A program made the translations under genes and the position numbers. This document shows positions 1 to 10,974 of a stretch of DNA of 64,000 nucleotides, one piece after another; within the stretch, counting starts at the first letter, position 1, and each line of letters starts with the position of its first letter. The stretch spans positions 303,326 to 367,325 of the forward strand of contig NW_006920418.1 in assembly GCF_000344685.1 (NCBI RefSeq), in the 5' to 3' direction. The DNA comes from Gloeophyllum trabeum ATCC 11539. Lineage: Eukaryota; Basidiomycota; Agaricomycetes; Gloeophyllales; Gloeophyllaceae. The notes beneath the pieces were generated by a model, which was not told where the DNA came from, ran no database searches, and was given only the letters and a program-made list of their open reading frames with translations.

Positions 1-674
1 AACATACTGATGATGCAGAAGTTGTATAGGCCGACGAGCGTGCGGCATATCACCTTAGTATTTTCATCTCTGAAACAGTAGGTGCACCACAGGAAGATTG
101 GGTCTTGCGACATGCAAGATGTATCATTAGATGCTCATATGTGTATGTAGTAGATACATATGATGATTACATTGTTTTCCATGCATCCATATGAGCTGCG
201 CCGTCGAGCAATGGGGTGGGAAAGGGGACCAATCCAGGCATATGGCGTGATTGATGTTATCAGTCCCGTGCAGGTCATGTGACTCTATTTGTGCAACATT
301 TGCGCTATCCCGCGGCAAGAAACTCATGCAAATATTCGGTCTGATTCATTCGCGAGGGCGATTTTCTTGCTCCTGTTTGGCAATCTCAGCGCAAACGTTT
401 GATTCCGGATTTTGACGCAACATTTGTACAAATACTGCCGGGCTGTGTACATAGCAAACGTGTGATCTACGCTCCGTCTCAGTAGATGGAAAAGGGGTAA
501 TCAGTGTTTGGCCTTGTCTCCCGAATTCTGGGTATAATTACCAGGGCTGCTTTGCTAGCTTAAGCTTGCTTTCGGCTGGATCCTAGCAAAAGCGCTGCGG
601 AATGTCGAATTCCATATGTTATCTATTAATTTAATTATATTCCCATCACAACATGTAAGCGATTCATTACACTC
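1..674. other. Left flank of the transposon, no gene recognised
   Basis: Only short open frames (up to about 66 codons) without splice-supported extension or a recognisable domain. The insertion does not visibly split a known gene. Confidence 0.5.
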
Positions 675-683
675 CTAAATGGT
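675..683. repeat. 9-bp target site duplication, left copy
   Basis: CTAAATGGT directly abuts the left TIR and is repeated exactly after the right TIR at 6861-6869. Confidence 0.95.
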
Positions 684-1017
684 CAGGCTCCTAAACCATC
701 CGTTCTTAGCGTTGTCGTTCCTCCTTTACTAGAGCGCACGCGCAATGTTATGTAAGAAAATCTATTTTTATGAGATTTACCGGATACAGAACGAACAAGA
801 GGAAGACAACGCTATAGAACGGCTGGAAGAAATGGCTTGACCGAGATCACCGAGGCTGACAAACCATCAATGTACACCCATTTTCCATCCCCAAACTTGG
901 TCGGGTTTATTCTACAATTAAGTGCACTGCATTCGTATATCTCGACGTTACACAGGTCACGGCGTGCCGCGAAACCTCTAAGTCAATAATCACCCCGGAC
1001 CGCGTCCGCACTGCTGC
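684..1017 (+). repeat. Left terminal inverted repeat of the transposon (334 bp)
   Basis: It matches the reverse complement of 6527-6860 base for base as far as I can read; the first difference comes at 1018. It contains an internal imperfect inverted repeat (about 700-724 against 798-822) that may be a pair of transposase binding sites. It lies immediately upstream of the DUF6589 gene and must supply most of its promoter. Confidence 0.95.
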
Positions 1018-1060
1018 GCGCAATGTGCATTATGCGAGGTAAAGGTGTACAACACGCGTG

Positions 1061-1068
1061 TATATATA
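1061..1068 (+). promoter_or_regulatory. TATA-like box ahead of the DUF6589 gene
   Basis: TATATATA lies just inside the left TIR and about 17 bp before the preferred start codon at 1085. Its position makes the earlier in-frame ATG at 1023 an unlikely start. Confidence 0.4.
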
Positions 1069-1084
1069 CCTATACCTATTCAGA

Positions 1085-3858
1085 ATGTATTCTTTCTCAA
1101 CAATCTCTCCTCCCGAACTCCTGTCAACATATGCTCGTATCAACTGATCTCCTCTACCGTGCCCTTGCGGCGCTGAAACAACTAGACACTACACCAACCA
1201 ATCTCGTCATAGGCCTGCTGCAGAATTCAGAGCTAAATAATGACGCCGCAACAAATGAATTGGTATGCAATGCAACAAGGATTATGGACAGCCTACAAGC
1301 TCATGGAAGTGCGGCATCGGAAATGCTACAATGGGCCCACGAAAGCTTGAAGCGAACATATGGAAATGAGATCCGCAAGCTTGCGCAGAAGAGCACTGGC
1401 TTGCATTTCACGGTTTCCAAGGCATCCGTCTTGCAGCTGAAGGGCTTTGACGTTGCAGACATCGCGGGCCGCATGCGCATGCTAGCGCCTCACTTGTGGG
1501 ATCTTGTTGGAGTACTACTATCCGCTGAACATGTCCTAGAGCTTCGGAGGAAGCAGAGAGCGAGAGCGAAGGCGGGTGATGAGGTGCCGGACGAGGACGT
1601 CGAGATGCAGTCTGCTTCTGATGACGAAGACGACTTATGGCGTCAATTTGATAGCCCGGATAGTGCGACAGAAGGGGGAAACACCGCTGAGGAGCACGAT
1701 GAGTACAAGGAAGCGGAGCGGCGAGAAGCCATACTTACAATGGTGAGCATGCCAATCAGGGCGCACGGCGTCGACTAAGATGATCTGCGTGCAGAAGAAG
1801 GTTGTCTGCATTAGCATAATGCTGCAGAGTACGAATCAGCGCTGCAATGCAATCCAGAGCATGATCGGCATTTACTCACATGCCTGCAACTCTCCGGAAG
1901 CCATGATAGACCTTCTTTCGCGGATTGGGATCTCAATTTCTCCCGACACGATAAATCATGCTGTGCGTAGCTTGTCGAAGGAAGCGGCACATGAGATCAA
2001 GGCCCTGGGCCGTACATTACTGGCATCTTATGCCTATGATAACTTTGATGTCGAGATGAAGCACTCAGTACCGACCGTAGAGAAACCACAAGATAACTCA
2101 CTCCATTTCACATCCGGCACTCTACTCCGACTCGAGCACGGTGTCACGAGGAAGGACTTGGATTGTTCCGAGGAGCTCTGGAAGAGCTCTAGGCTTAACC
2201 CTGCCAATTGGAGATTACCACATACCTTCGACTGGAAGAAGTTGATGCGAATCCACCCGCAAACCGACCCTGCGGAGCATCCAACCAGGTTGACGAGAAG
2301 GCAGCGGTTTAACTGCTGGAAGTTCTTGCATGACTTGATTCACCACGGGCCGGAGTACTTTCGCAGGTTCGCGCGAGACCTCGAGGACCCTGAAACCATT
2401 ATCCAGATCCCTGAAACGAAGTCGCAGCAGGTTCCTGCTCGCGCAATGGATCTAAATCAGTCGACAGTTCAAGGGAACGCTTCGGCACTCAACAATCTGT
2501 TTGAGCAAGCTGGTATCGCTGGCGATACGGCCCAGGACCCACCAGCCAAAGCTGCCGTCGACATTGGTAACCACGTCGTGCTCGTTCACGGTGATCTATC
2601 CACATGCGAGCGGGTCCAGAGTCTTCAAGAGTCTCGTAGTGAGGAGAAGACACCATGGCGCCGTTTCCAATTCATAGTCTTCATCATCGGGCTTTTCCAC
2701 TTGAAGATGGCAGCGGCAGATGCCATCTGGAAGATCTTCATCCAGCCGAAATCTGCGAGAGAAGATGATACAAGCTTGATGAAGACTGTAGCGCAAATCA
2801 GACCCAAAGAAACCTTAAAGATAGGAAGCAAACCTGGATTCAGGAGGATGCATGAGATCATCCAGCATGTGGGCATCGTCTCGCGGCTTGACTGCTGGAA
2901 GCAGGCAGTCACAAACTGGTTACCCACGTTCAATACCTTTGAAACATGGGTCGAATCGAAGCCGGAATGGGAGGATGTGAAACAACTGGCGGTCCGCATC
3001 ATTGAATCCGGCAAATATGTCGCAGATGACAAGTTCCCGTCCCTCCGGGAAGAGAGTGAAACGTCCCGAGACCAACAGTACGAAAATGTGGCACTGCGTG
3101 AGCAATACTTCCTGCTATACGAAGAACTGACTTACGGGATGAATTGCGGTGATATCGGGCGGGTCGAGGACTGTTTTATGCCATGGGCATTCATATTCCG
3201 TGGTTGCGGGAAGCATAAATATGCAACACAGCTAACGAAGTTCTTGCATGACCTGTATTTTGTGTATCCGGAGCGGCTGCGGTAAGAGAGTTTGCCTTGA
3301 ATAATCTTACCATTGCTCACCTAGTTGAAGACACACTATACAGATGAACATTTTATGCAATCCAACCGGCAAGAAAAAGGCCTTCCGCGCAATCGACTGG
3401 CTGGTCGAACATAATAATCTTTATATAAAGGTAAATTATACCCATTCACTACAATTGTCCGCTACAAAATGGTTTTCTTGCAGAGGATTTATGGCGGCCG
3501 CTTCTCGAATCACACAGAGGAGAGAATATTTCAGGAATCTGCTTTGATCGAGGTCTACAAATCAGTACGAATCAGTTTCGAGAAAATGTTCACGCTGAAC
3601 CACAAAGACTTCAAGCACTCACCTCCTGCTATGAAGAAGACGTTCGAGAAACTATTGAAGTACATGACCAAAAATGACATTCACAAATATATACCAGGGC
3701 GAAAGGCACATTATATCATACCCGATGCTATGAGGAAGGGGATTATGCAGATGATGCAGATGAAGGGCGCTGAAACTGATACCGAAGCGGACGAGTGGCT
3801 GGATGTTGAGCTGGAGGCGGATCGCGAGGATGGTGATATAGAAGTCGAGGATGCGTAG
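1085..3858 (+). CDS. DUF6589-domain protein, candidate transposase of the element
   Basis: Splice model: 1085-1136, 1213-1742, 1795-3281, 3331-3430, 3484-3858, giving 847 aa with every junction in frame. I recognise the protein as the DUF6589 family, which is greatly expanded in Agaricomycetes and has no assigned function. Family-like stretches include DNFDVEMKHS (about residue 276), RRQRFNCWKFLHDLIHHGP, HGDL (about 461), GLFHLKMAAADAIWKIF (about 495) and GDIGRVED (about 647-654). Asp276, Asp461 and Glu652 sit in the best conserved patches and could form a DDE-type catalytic triad; this is inference. The N-terminus is uncertain: an unspliced start at 1023 is open but would translate the TATA region. 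The acidic C-terminus stops 1 bp from the stop codon of the convergent helicase gene. As one of only two genes between intact TIRs, it is the prime transposase candidate. Confidence 0.85.
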
Positions 3859-3859
3859 T

Positions 3860-6495
3860 CTATTGATAGTGTTCCGGCCCAGTTATGCTCCAATTTGCTT
3901 CGCCAGCTGGACGATTCTCGTTCTGAGCCTCCTCTCGTCTTGGCTGAGCACTTGCGGCAGCTGCCTTGCGATTTGGGCACTGGGAACTGCGGCCTGCAAT
4001 TATTTTAGGACAGTGATATCAGATTGAAGTAAGTGCACATACTGGTGTGCCCTACTGCTTTACAGCTGCCGCACCGAGGCAGCTTTCGCGGGCGTTGCCC
4101 TGGGGCACCAGGGGTGGATGCGCTAGGTGTGGTATTGGCGAGGGGATTGGACACACTAGATATTGTGTTGGCAAGATTTCCGCGAGAACCTAGAGGGACG
4201 GACATGCCCTTGTTTGACATGGGCGGGGGGAACCAGGCGTGGATCTTATCAATGATTGTTTCCCCATGTTCATCAAGCCAAGAATTCGACCAACTGATTT
4301 CTTTCTTTAGGTCAGCAAGGCAATGGAGTTTCCCGGCGTGCGCACAATTGACTATTCGTGATATGGTGTCTGTGGGCATGAATATATCTGCGCCGAAATC
4401 CTTCACAACAGCACGGCCGAATTGCTCTACAGCAACAGTGTCCCTCCAGTCACGTAGTGCGGCACGCAGGCCATGGTCAGCTGTAGACCGCACGTAAGGT
4501 TTGATATGTGACTTCTTCATGCGTTTCTTTGGAGCGGGTGGCTGAACAGTGCGTATGGCAAGCAAAACGTCTGGATCACACAGGTCGCAGCATGTCGTGG
4601 ATGGTTGAGGGGCACAGCGTGAGCAGCCGGCGGAGTTACTGTCATCGCACTTCATGTGATCCCAGGCTGCATAATGCGTGAGAAAGAAGTCGGGCTAAGC
4701 TGAACTGATAATAACTCACAGCGCTTATCGTTGGAAAAGACAAGTGTTACTGGCTTGCGTCGACATTGGAATCCACGGATATCTGCATTGATCAAGTCAT
4801 CTATGGCTGGGCAGAGCTCCTGAGTCTTGATGCCTACAGATGTCAGCGTCTTGCGAACATCATAGGCCAAGCGTCGCTCCTCAGGATCGAAGTCCGGCAT
4901 TTGGCGGGGTTGATCAGCGAGTGCTTGATCCTCCTGATGTGCCTGTGATGGACCCGCCAGAGGGCCTTCCGTAACCTGCTCCGAGTCAGCAGCTGCCCTA
5001 TCAGTACCCGGAGGATGCGAACTATGTGGCCGGGTGCTGACTGCCGCCGTATGATCGTCCGATGACTCCTCTTCACTGCTTGATGAACTAGAGTATGTTT
5101 GATCCTCGAGCCTGTCAGGATCGGCACGAGGAGTAGGCATGGGGTGTACTTGGAGTGGCATGGAGGGCAGGGCGGAATGCTTGTTCGGTGGGTCTGTCTT
5201 GTTATGCTTTCGTTTCCTCTTCTTCCCCTGTGCTTTTTCTTGCCGCTTCTCACTCCTTTGTTTTGCCTTGTCTCGTTCACTATCAAAGAGGTTTGGGGGG
5301 ACAAGAATGATCCCTATGCCTTCCTGACCATACCCCCTTGCAGCTCTGCCGAGCCGCTGCCACAATGTTGTGATATTACACGTCGCTTTCCACTGGACAA
5401 CAACTTTAATGTCAGGAATATCAAGACCCTGCAAGATCGGTAAGCTATCGTATTGCGTGGCTGTAAGTGCAAATGGCTCACCATTCCGAAGGAGTCCGTG
5501 ACGCAAAGACCCCAAATCTGATCATCTCTCAGCGCTTCGTATTCCGCAGTACGATAGTGGGGTGTCATTACGGAGTGGAAGTACTTGATTTTGCCCCTTA
5601 CACCCCCAGGTAAGCGATTCCGCAGGTGTTTTACTGCATCCTCGGCTTCCTTGATGCTATCAAAGAAGACCAGGAACTTTGGTGGAGGTGCGCCACCATC
5701 CTTGAACTCATCCGGGATTAGAAAGTTTAGATCATTGAAAGAGCACGCTGGGTGTAGCATCCGGCGCACAGTTAGGTGGATGTCCTGGCGGTCATTGGAC
5801 CGTAGGATGTAGTCGATGTGGCTGATCCGTAGCTGCAGTATCTCGACCACATCTGCAAGGACTGGAGCCGCAAGAGTAGCGGAAGCTACCAAGAAAGGTA
5901 CAGTATCCGGAATCATGTACCGGATACTGCCAATGTGCTTGTATTGACTCCGGAAGCTACTCCACTCGCTGACACAGTGCGCTTCGTCAAAGACAACATA
6001 GAGTAGCTTTGATGTGAACTCTGGCTTTCGCCAGAGCTTCTCGAAGTGCCCGTTTTGGTCCATTATGATCTCCGGGTTCACCACCACGACCCGGTGTCTG
6101 ATTGCTTCAACATCCTGATTTCCAAGTAAGATGCCATTTTGCTGGTATCAATAGAGAGCTCTTACCTTGAATGTTTCATCCGTGTTATTACTGGAATCTA
6201 TTGCTACCCCGCTGATTCCCGCCTTTGCTAGGATCTCGACATTTTGCTTTCCGAGCACATTGAGTGGTGTAATGATAATTATAAACTTATCCTCCCCTTC
6301 TTCGAGTGCCATCAGTAGAGGCATCCAAAATGACAATGTCTTTCCTGATCCTGTTGCTGCCACTAGCACGACATCATTCTTCTTCTCTCTCAGGCTCTGT
6401 GCTACTCTTATTTGCCAGAGACACGGACGCTTTGTAAAAGTCGCTTGAACGCGATCTCGCAGCTTCTTGATAGACCATTTAGAGCCAGAGGACAT
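3860..6495 (-). CDS. RecQ-family DEAH helicase with C-terminal Zn-knuckle, carried by the transposon
   Basis: Exons read downward: 6495-6166, 6114-5482, 5428-4720, 4666-4043, 3993-3860, giving 809 aa in frame. Superfamily 2 motifs are in order: Walker A AATGSGKT (46-53), ITPLNVLGKQ (Ia), DEAH (153-156) followed by CVSEW, the RecQ signature, SATLA (III), FGMGLDIPDI (V, about 319-328) and QRLGRAARG (VI, about 345). I see no RQC or HRDC domain. After the core come a basic KKRKRKHNK patch, an acidic Ser/Glu run, a Cys-rich stretch around CCDLCDP and a CX2CX4HX6C knuckle. A 3'-5' DNA helicase helping excision, replication or repair of the element fits the context but is inferred. The TIR lies 31 bp upstream of the ATG. 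All core motifs look intact. Confidence 0.9.
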
Positions 6496-6526
6496 GATGA
6501 CAACGACGTAATGAAGACTTGTGCGT

Positions 6527-6860
6527 GCAGCAGTGCGGACGCGGTCCGGGGTGATTATTGACTTAGAGGTTTCGCGGCACGCCGTGACCTGTGTAACGTC
6601 GAGATATACGAATGCAGTGCACTTAATTGTAGAATAAACCCGACCAAGTTTGGGGATGGAAAATGGGTGTACATTGATGGTTTGTCAGCCTCGGTGATCT
6701 CGGTCAAGCCATTTCTTCCAGCCGTTCTATAGCGTTGTCTTCCTCTTGTTCGTTCTGTATCCGGTAAATCTCATAAAAATAGATTTTCTTACATAACATT
6801 GCGCGTGCGCTCTAGTAAAGGAGGAACGACAACGCTAAGAACGGATGGTTTAGGAGCCTG
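6527..6860 (-). repeat. Right terminal inverted repeat of the transposon (334 bp)
   Basis: Reverse complement of 684-1017. Its inner edge is 31 bp upstream of the helicase ATG at 6495, so the helicase is driven from the same sequence as the DUF6589 gene. Confidence 0.95.
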
Positions 6861-6869
6861 CTAAATGGT
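6861..6869. repeat. 9-bp target site duplication, right copy
   Basis: CTAAATGGT follows the right TIR and is identical to 675-683. The flanks beyond it do not match, so the duplication is 9 bp. Confidence 0.95.
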
Positions 6870-7475
6870 TCAATTTACAACTGTTAAGCTGCCGCAGGCT
6901 CAGTTTGTATCGCGGAGGCGCTACCCGGCAACCAACGCCACAGCAGCTGCCGGGAACCGGCAACTTGATCGACGGCCACATTACCATTTTTGGTCGTCTT
7001 CTAAGTCCTTTATAATTATCTCCTCGCCATGTGAGCTGGAGGTCTGTCACTTCATCCCACCATCGATGGCCGTTTCCCAGCCATTTCAATGGGTCACAAG
7101 AATCCATATGCTGTATCGTGTTGAAGCGACTTTGCAATGTCGACAAACGATACGTCGAAATCGCAACGCCGCCTCAACACTAGTATCACCAGTCAGGTTG
7201 AAGCATGATAGTAATCCCCTAACGGCGGCGCAAATTTCTACCTCTTCATTCACGATATCTCGCACAGGCGCGTCCCCACTTATCGTTCCCGCGAAAGCAC
7301 CCGTGACGATGACAGTGTCGTGAACTTACGGTTCTCCCGGCGGCTTATCGCCCCGTCGGACGGCCGAACGAGATAAGACGAGATGCACTTAAACCAGCTG
7401 GACTCGGACTTCTTGTATTCGAGGTATTGTTAGCACTCACTTCTTCCCAGGAACTACCCCGCACTCTCTCTGACC
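6870..7475. other. Spacer between transposon and formamidase; possible minus-strand gene fragment
   Basis: The minus strand of about 7200-7320 reads DTVIVTGAFAGTISGDAP and onward without a stop for roughly 40 codons, and a second open stretch lies at about 6990-7100. I cannot join them convincingly or name them. The last 150 bp serves as the formamidase promoter region. Confidence 0.35.
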
Positions 7476-10185
7476 ATGGCGACCAAGGCGAACTCTGTGC
7501 CAATACCGACTCTTATTGAGGTGAGGGATGCTGGCGTACATTATCCATTGATGAAGCCTAATACTCCGTGTCCTTAAGGTTGATCCATTTGTGTGCGTTC
7601 TATACTGGAAGACTTGCCGAAGACTTGAAAGATAACGCCCTCCCACAGTCCCGCGAGTGAGCAGAAGGGCATCCACAACCGCTGGCAGTACGTCGCACAG
7701 ACTGTAATTGCCACAGCTTGCTTACACAAAGGTCCATTTTGTCAGTCCGGAAATCCCTCCGGTCGCCACCGTTAAGCCAGGACAGGTACGCCCACTTTCG
7801 CAATCTACGTTTACGATCGTGATCGAGTGGACCCTTCCGCATAGTCATTCAATATCCAATGCGTCGGTTAGTGTTACCCATCAATAGCCGCAGATCCCTT
7901 CACTGCCGATCCTAACCCCTTTGCTTCTTTGTCTGCGAACCAACCCAGACTGGACGGGCGCCCAAATCGGCAACAATGATTGTAGGTTACGAACGGGTCG
8001 ACATTGCATGAATTAATACTCACGGTTCTGCGCAGTTGCTGATGACCTTCGTGACGTGGATCTGACGAGGATTCATAACCTATCCGGACCAGTGGCCGTT
8101 GAGGGCGCAGAGCCTGGCGACTGCCTTGTAGTCGACATTCTCGATGGTACGATATTCGCTTCGTGTCGGTATAACGACTTTAATAATATATTATATGAAG
8201 TCAAGCCTTTCGACAAAATGCCCTGGGGTTACACTGTACGTTTCTATCTTATAATGATGATACTCCGAATGGCAACTGACAGTACAACTGATTATAGGGT
8301 ATCTTTGAGCTACACAACGGCGGCGGTCTCTTCGGTGAGCTACGTCCCAATTCTTCCCTGTAAATCCCTGACCCTCCGAAGCCCGCGAATTCAACTCCAG
8401 AGCAGCAAAAGCTATCTGGGACTTCAACGGTACGCTGCCCCCCCCCTTTCTCTACATCTAAACGCCTACCCTTCCCCTTCCCCAGGTATCTACGCCACCT
8501 CGCGGCACATCCCCGGCGTACGCTTCGCGGGCGTCTCCCATCCGGGCCTGATCGGCACCGCACCCTCCCCCGAGCTGCTGGCAAAGTGGAACGAGCGCGA
8601 GCGCGGACTGATCGCGCAGCACGAGGGCGCGGTGCCCGCTGTGGCGCTCCCGCCCGAGCCGAAGGGAGCGTATGTGGGCCAGGAGCTGCCTGAGGATGTG
8701 CGGAAGCGGATCTACGAGGAGGGCGCGAGGACGGTGCCGGGGAGGGAGCATGGAGGGAACTGCGACGTGAGTGCTTACAGTCTGAGTCGTGTGCATTGTT
8801 TGGAGTGCGGGGGTAAAGAGTTGACTTCTTTCGGGTTGGCAGATCAAGAACTTGTCTAGGTACGTGAGGGGTGTCGAGTGTGATTAGGGGAGGAACGCTG
8901 AAGTTGTGTTCCAGGGGTTCTCGGTGTTATTTCCCCGTTTTCGTCAAAGGCGCGAACCTTTCGGTAGGGGACCTCCACTTCTCGCAGGGTGATGTAAGCT
9001 CCATCGTCATGAATACACTACCTCCCCTATGCCGATACTGACTATCTGATAACAGGGAGAGGTACGCTCATGCGAGTACCTCACATGAATACTTCACACT
9101 GACCATTCACCCGGAAGATCTCGTTCTGCGGAGCTATCGAGATGGTCAGTCTCGTACTTAATGCAACGCGCTGTAGTCGTCCTGATAAAGAGCTTGGTAG
9201 GCCGGTATCATTACTTTCAATTGCAGCATCATCAAGGGCGGCGTCGAGAAGTTCGCATTGAAGCAGCCCATTTTCCTAGTAAGCGCCACACCTTTTTGTC
9301 GAATCGGTTGAAGGTTAGCATGCTGATGATGATGATGCGATAGCCTTCGCCCATAGACCCGCTATACTCCGCAAAGGAATGCGTCTCTCGTGTTATGTTC
9401 ATTCCCGTCTGCTGACCTTGCCTTCCTATATCTAGCTCATATTTGAGGGCATCAGCGTGGATCTCCGTCAGTCGTCCAACGACTCCCGGTATTACGCCAG
9501 CGTATGCTTACTTTCTATATAGATGGTGACGGTAAACAGTACAACATGGACGCGTGAGTATCCCACCCTGTGCGCCTGGCCTCATGTTGACTTGACTTCT
9601 TCTGGCACATAGAACGGTGGCGTACAAGCAGGCTGCTCTGAATGCCATTACATATCTTATGAAGGTATGTCGTAGCTGTGAATGTGCTGATGGTGTGCGT
9701 GCTGAGCACTCTTCCCGCAGATTGGGTACAGTAAGTGACAGACCGATCAATTTCTGAGATATTTACACCTCTGACGTTCCCCCGTAACTCCACAGCCCGG
9801 GAGCAAGCCTGTAAACACCTTCCTCGTATTATATTCATTGAAAATGTGTAGGCTAACAAATCACTCAGATCTCCTCCTGTCAGCCGCTCCCGTAGAGTCC
9901 CACGTCGGCGCCGTCGTGGTATGCTCTCGTTTCACCACTCCATCCCTCTTCCGCGGCATCTCACCCCCACTGTTTGACTGGCAGGACTCCCCAAACGCAT
10001 GTGTAACACTCGCTCTACCCCTCGGGATATTCGAACACGTAAACATCTCTCTCACTCTCATACCAACTTGACAAAGGGGCTCATGGAATTCTGGACGGTT
10101 GTTACAGGATATCCTACCCAAAGAAGAGGGCCTGACAAAGAAAGACTTCGGCCAATGCGCGATCAGGAGCGACGGGGTGGTATAG
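7476..10185 (+). CDS. fmdS: Formamidase (acetamidase/formamidase family)
   Basis: Hydrolyses formamide to formate and ammonia in nitrogen scavenging; expected cytosolic. The 423-aa protein is spread over 25 exons: 7476-7520, 7579-7592, 7649-7687, 7746-7785, 7845-7866, 7949-7981, 8036-8146, 8201-8235, 8298-8334, 8382-8429, 8486-8766, 8843-8859, 8915-8993, 9056-9061, 9118-9144, 9201-9278, 9344-9382, 9436-9466, 9523-9553, 9613-9664, 9721-9730, 9796-9810, 9869-9918, 9985-10038, 10108-10185. Family landmarks read through the junctions: IHNRWHPEIPP, DWTGAQIGNND, DVDLTRIHNLSGP, PGVRFAGVSHPGLIGTAP, HGGNCDIKNLSRGSRCYFPV, SQGDGEISFCGAIEM and LLLSAAPVESHVGAVV. The ends of exons 1 and 17 are the least certain. 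The 6-bp exon at 9056 (Gly-Glu) is required to keep the conserved GDGEISFCG. The gene looks intact. Confidence 0.93.
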
Positions 10186-10974
10186 GAACTTGGGCATCAG
10201 CATCGACTGATTGAAGGAAGGGTAAATGCACGGATCATCTGTTGTAGTATCACTCAATGCGTATTTATTCGTTTCAACTGGCGTTCTACATATGCGAAAG
10301 CTTCACTTGGCACTGCTTAGTTTCGACACCCATTCGCCGGGTCGAAGTCCACAAAAATCTCCTTCTCGCCTTGCTGTGCGTCGAACTGTTGCTGACCAGA
10401 ATGATGGCATCGCAATGGTCAGCCCTGCGCTTGGCGAGCTCATATAATAGTACATATGTATGAGGCTGTCAACAATGTCAGACGTGTCTGTCTTGCGAGC
10501 ATAGTACACACTCCTGTAACTTGAACTGTACCGTGAAACCAGAGTGGTATGTACCAATAGACTGCGTTACTTGACGCGTGTGGCTATCAGGTGCAGGGTC
10601 ACTGTCACTACATTCCCCGTCCTTTGAATCCTTCATACTTAACTTACGTGCATCTGATTCTACATTCTACCTGTATTTACGCCCTCAATAGCAAAACCGC
10701 GTCGTAACTACCCACAACGGGCGCTGTGTTGAAACCAGACGCTTTCCCCAACGATGTCAAATAATTTCCGTTACTGACTGGAACTTCCTACTGCGGTTTA
10801 CCTGAGGACTGTGCTTGCTCGACTTCAGGTGCTTGCCTTTTCTCAGGGGAACCGCCGGGACTCGTAAACTCGGGTCTGAATCCTGATAGGTTAGCTAATA
10901 CTGGTCTAAGTCATTCAAAGCCTATTCTCTCCGAATGTACGACCTCCATCACTGGGTCAATCCTAATTCGTTCG
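10186..10974. other. Spacer between convergent formamidase and BTB gene 1
   Basis: Shared 3' flank of two convergent genes. I see short overlapping frames but no splice-supported gene, RNA gene or repeat. Confidence 0.5.

Larger units (their letters stand above)
684..6860. mobile_element. 6.2-kb TIR DNA transposon carrying a DUF6589 gene and a RecQ helicase gene
   Basis: The element starts with 5'-CAGGCTCCTAAACC and ends with the exact reverse complement. It has terminal inverted repeats of 334 bp (684-1017 and 6527-6860) in which I see no mismatch, and it is bounded by a 9-bp direct duplication CTAAATGGT at 675-683 and 6861-6869. Inside are only two multi-exon genes, both read inward and both with uninterrupted splice-corrected frames: a DUF6589 protein on + and a RecQ-like helicase on -. 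Identical TIRs, a perfect target duplication and intact genes point to a recent insertion that may still be mobile. Long TIRs with a 9-bp duplication resemble Mutator-like elements, but I see no recognisable MULE transposase. Helitron is excluded by the TIRs, the target duplication and the lack of a Rep domain. Boundaries are very secure; the superfamily is not. Confidence 0.95.

Noticed and set aside
1023..1778. Unspliced start of the DUF6589 gene at 1023
   Set aside because: It would translate through a TATA-like box and an unnatural N-terminus; splicing 1137-1212 from an ATG at 1085 keeps the same frame and gives a sensible start.
684..6860. Helitron, because of the RecQ-like helicase
   Set aside because: Helitrons have no TIRs, leave no target duplication and encode a Rep/helicase fusion; this element has 334-bp TIRs, a 9-bp duplication and no Rep motif.
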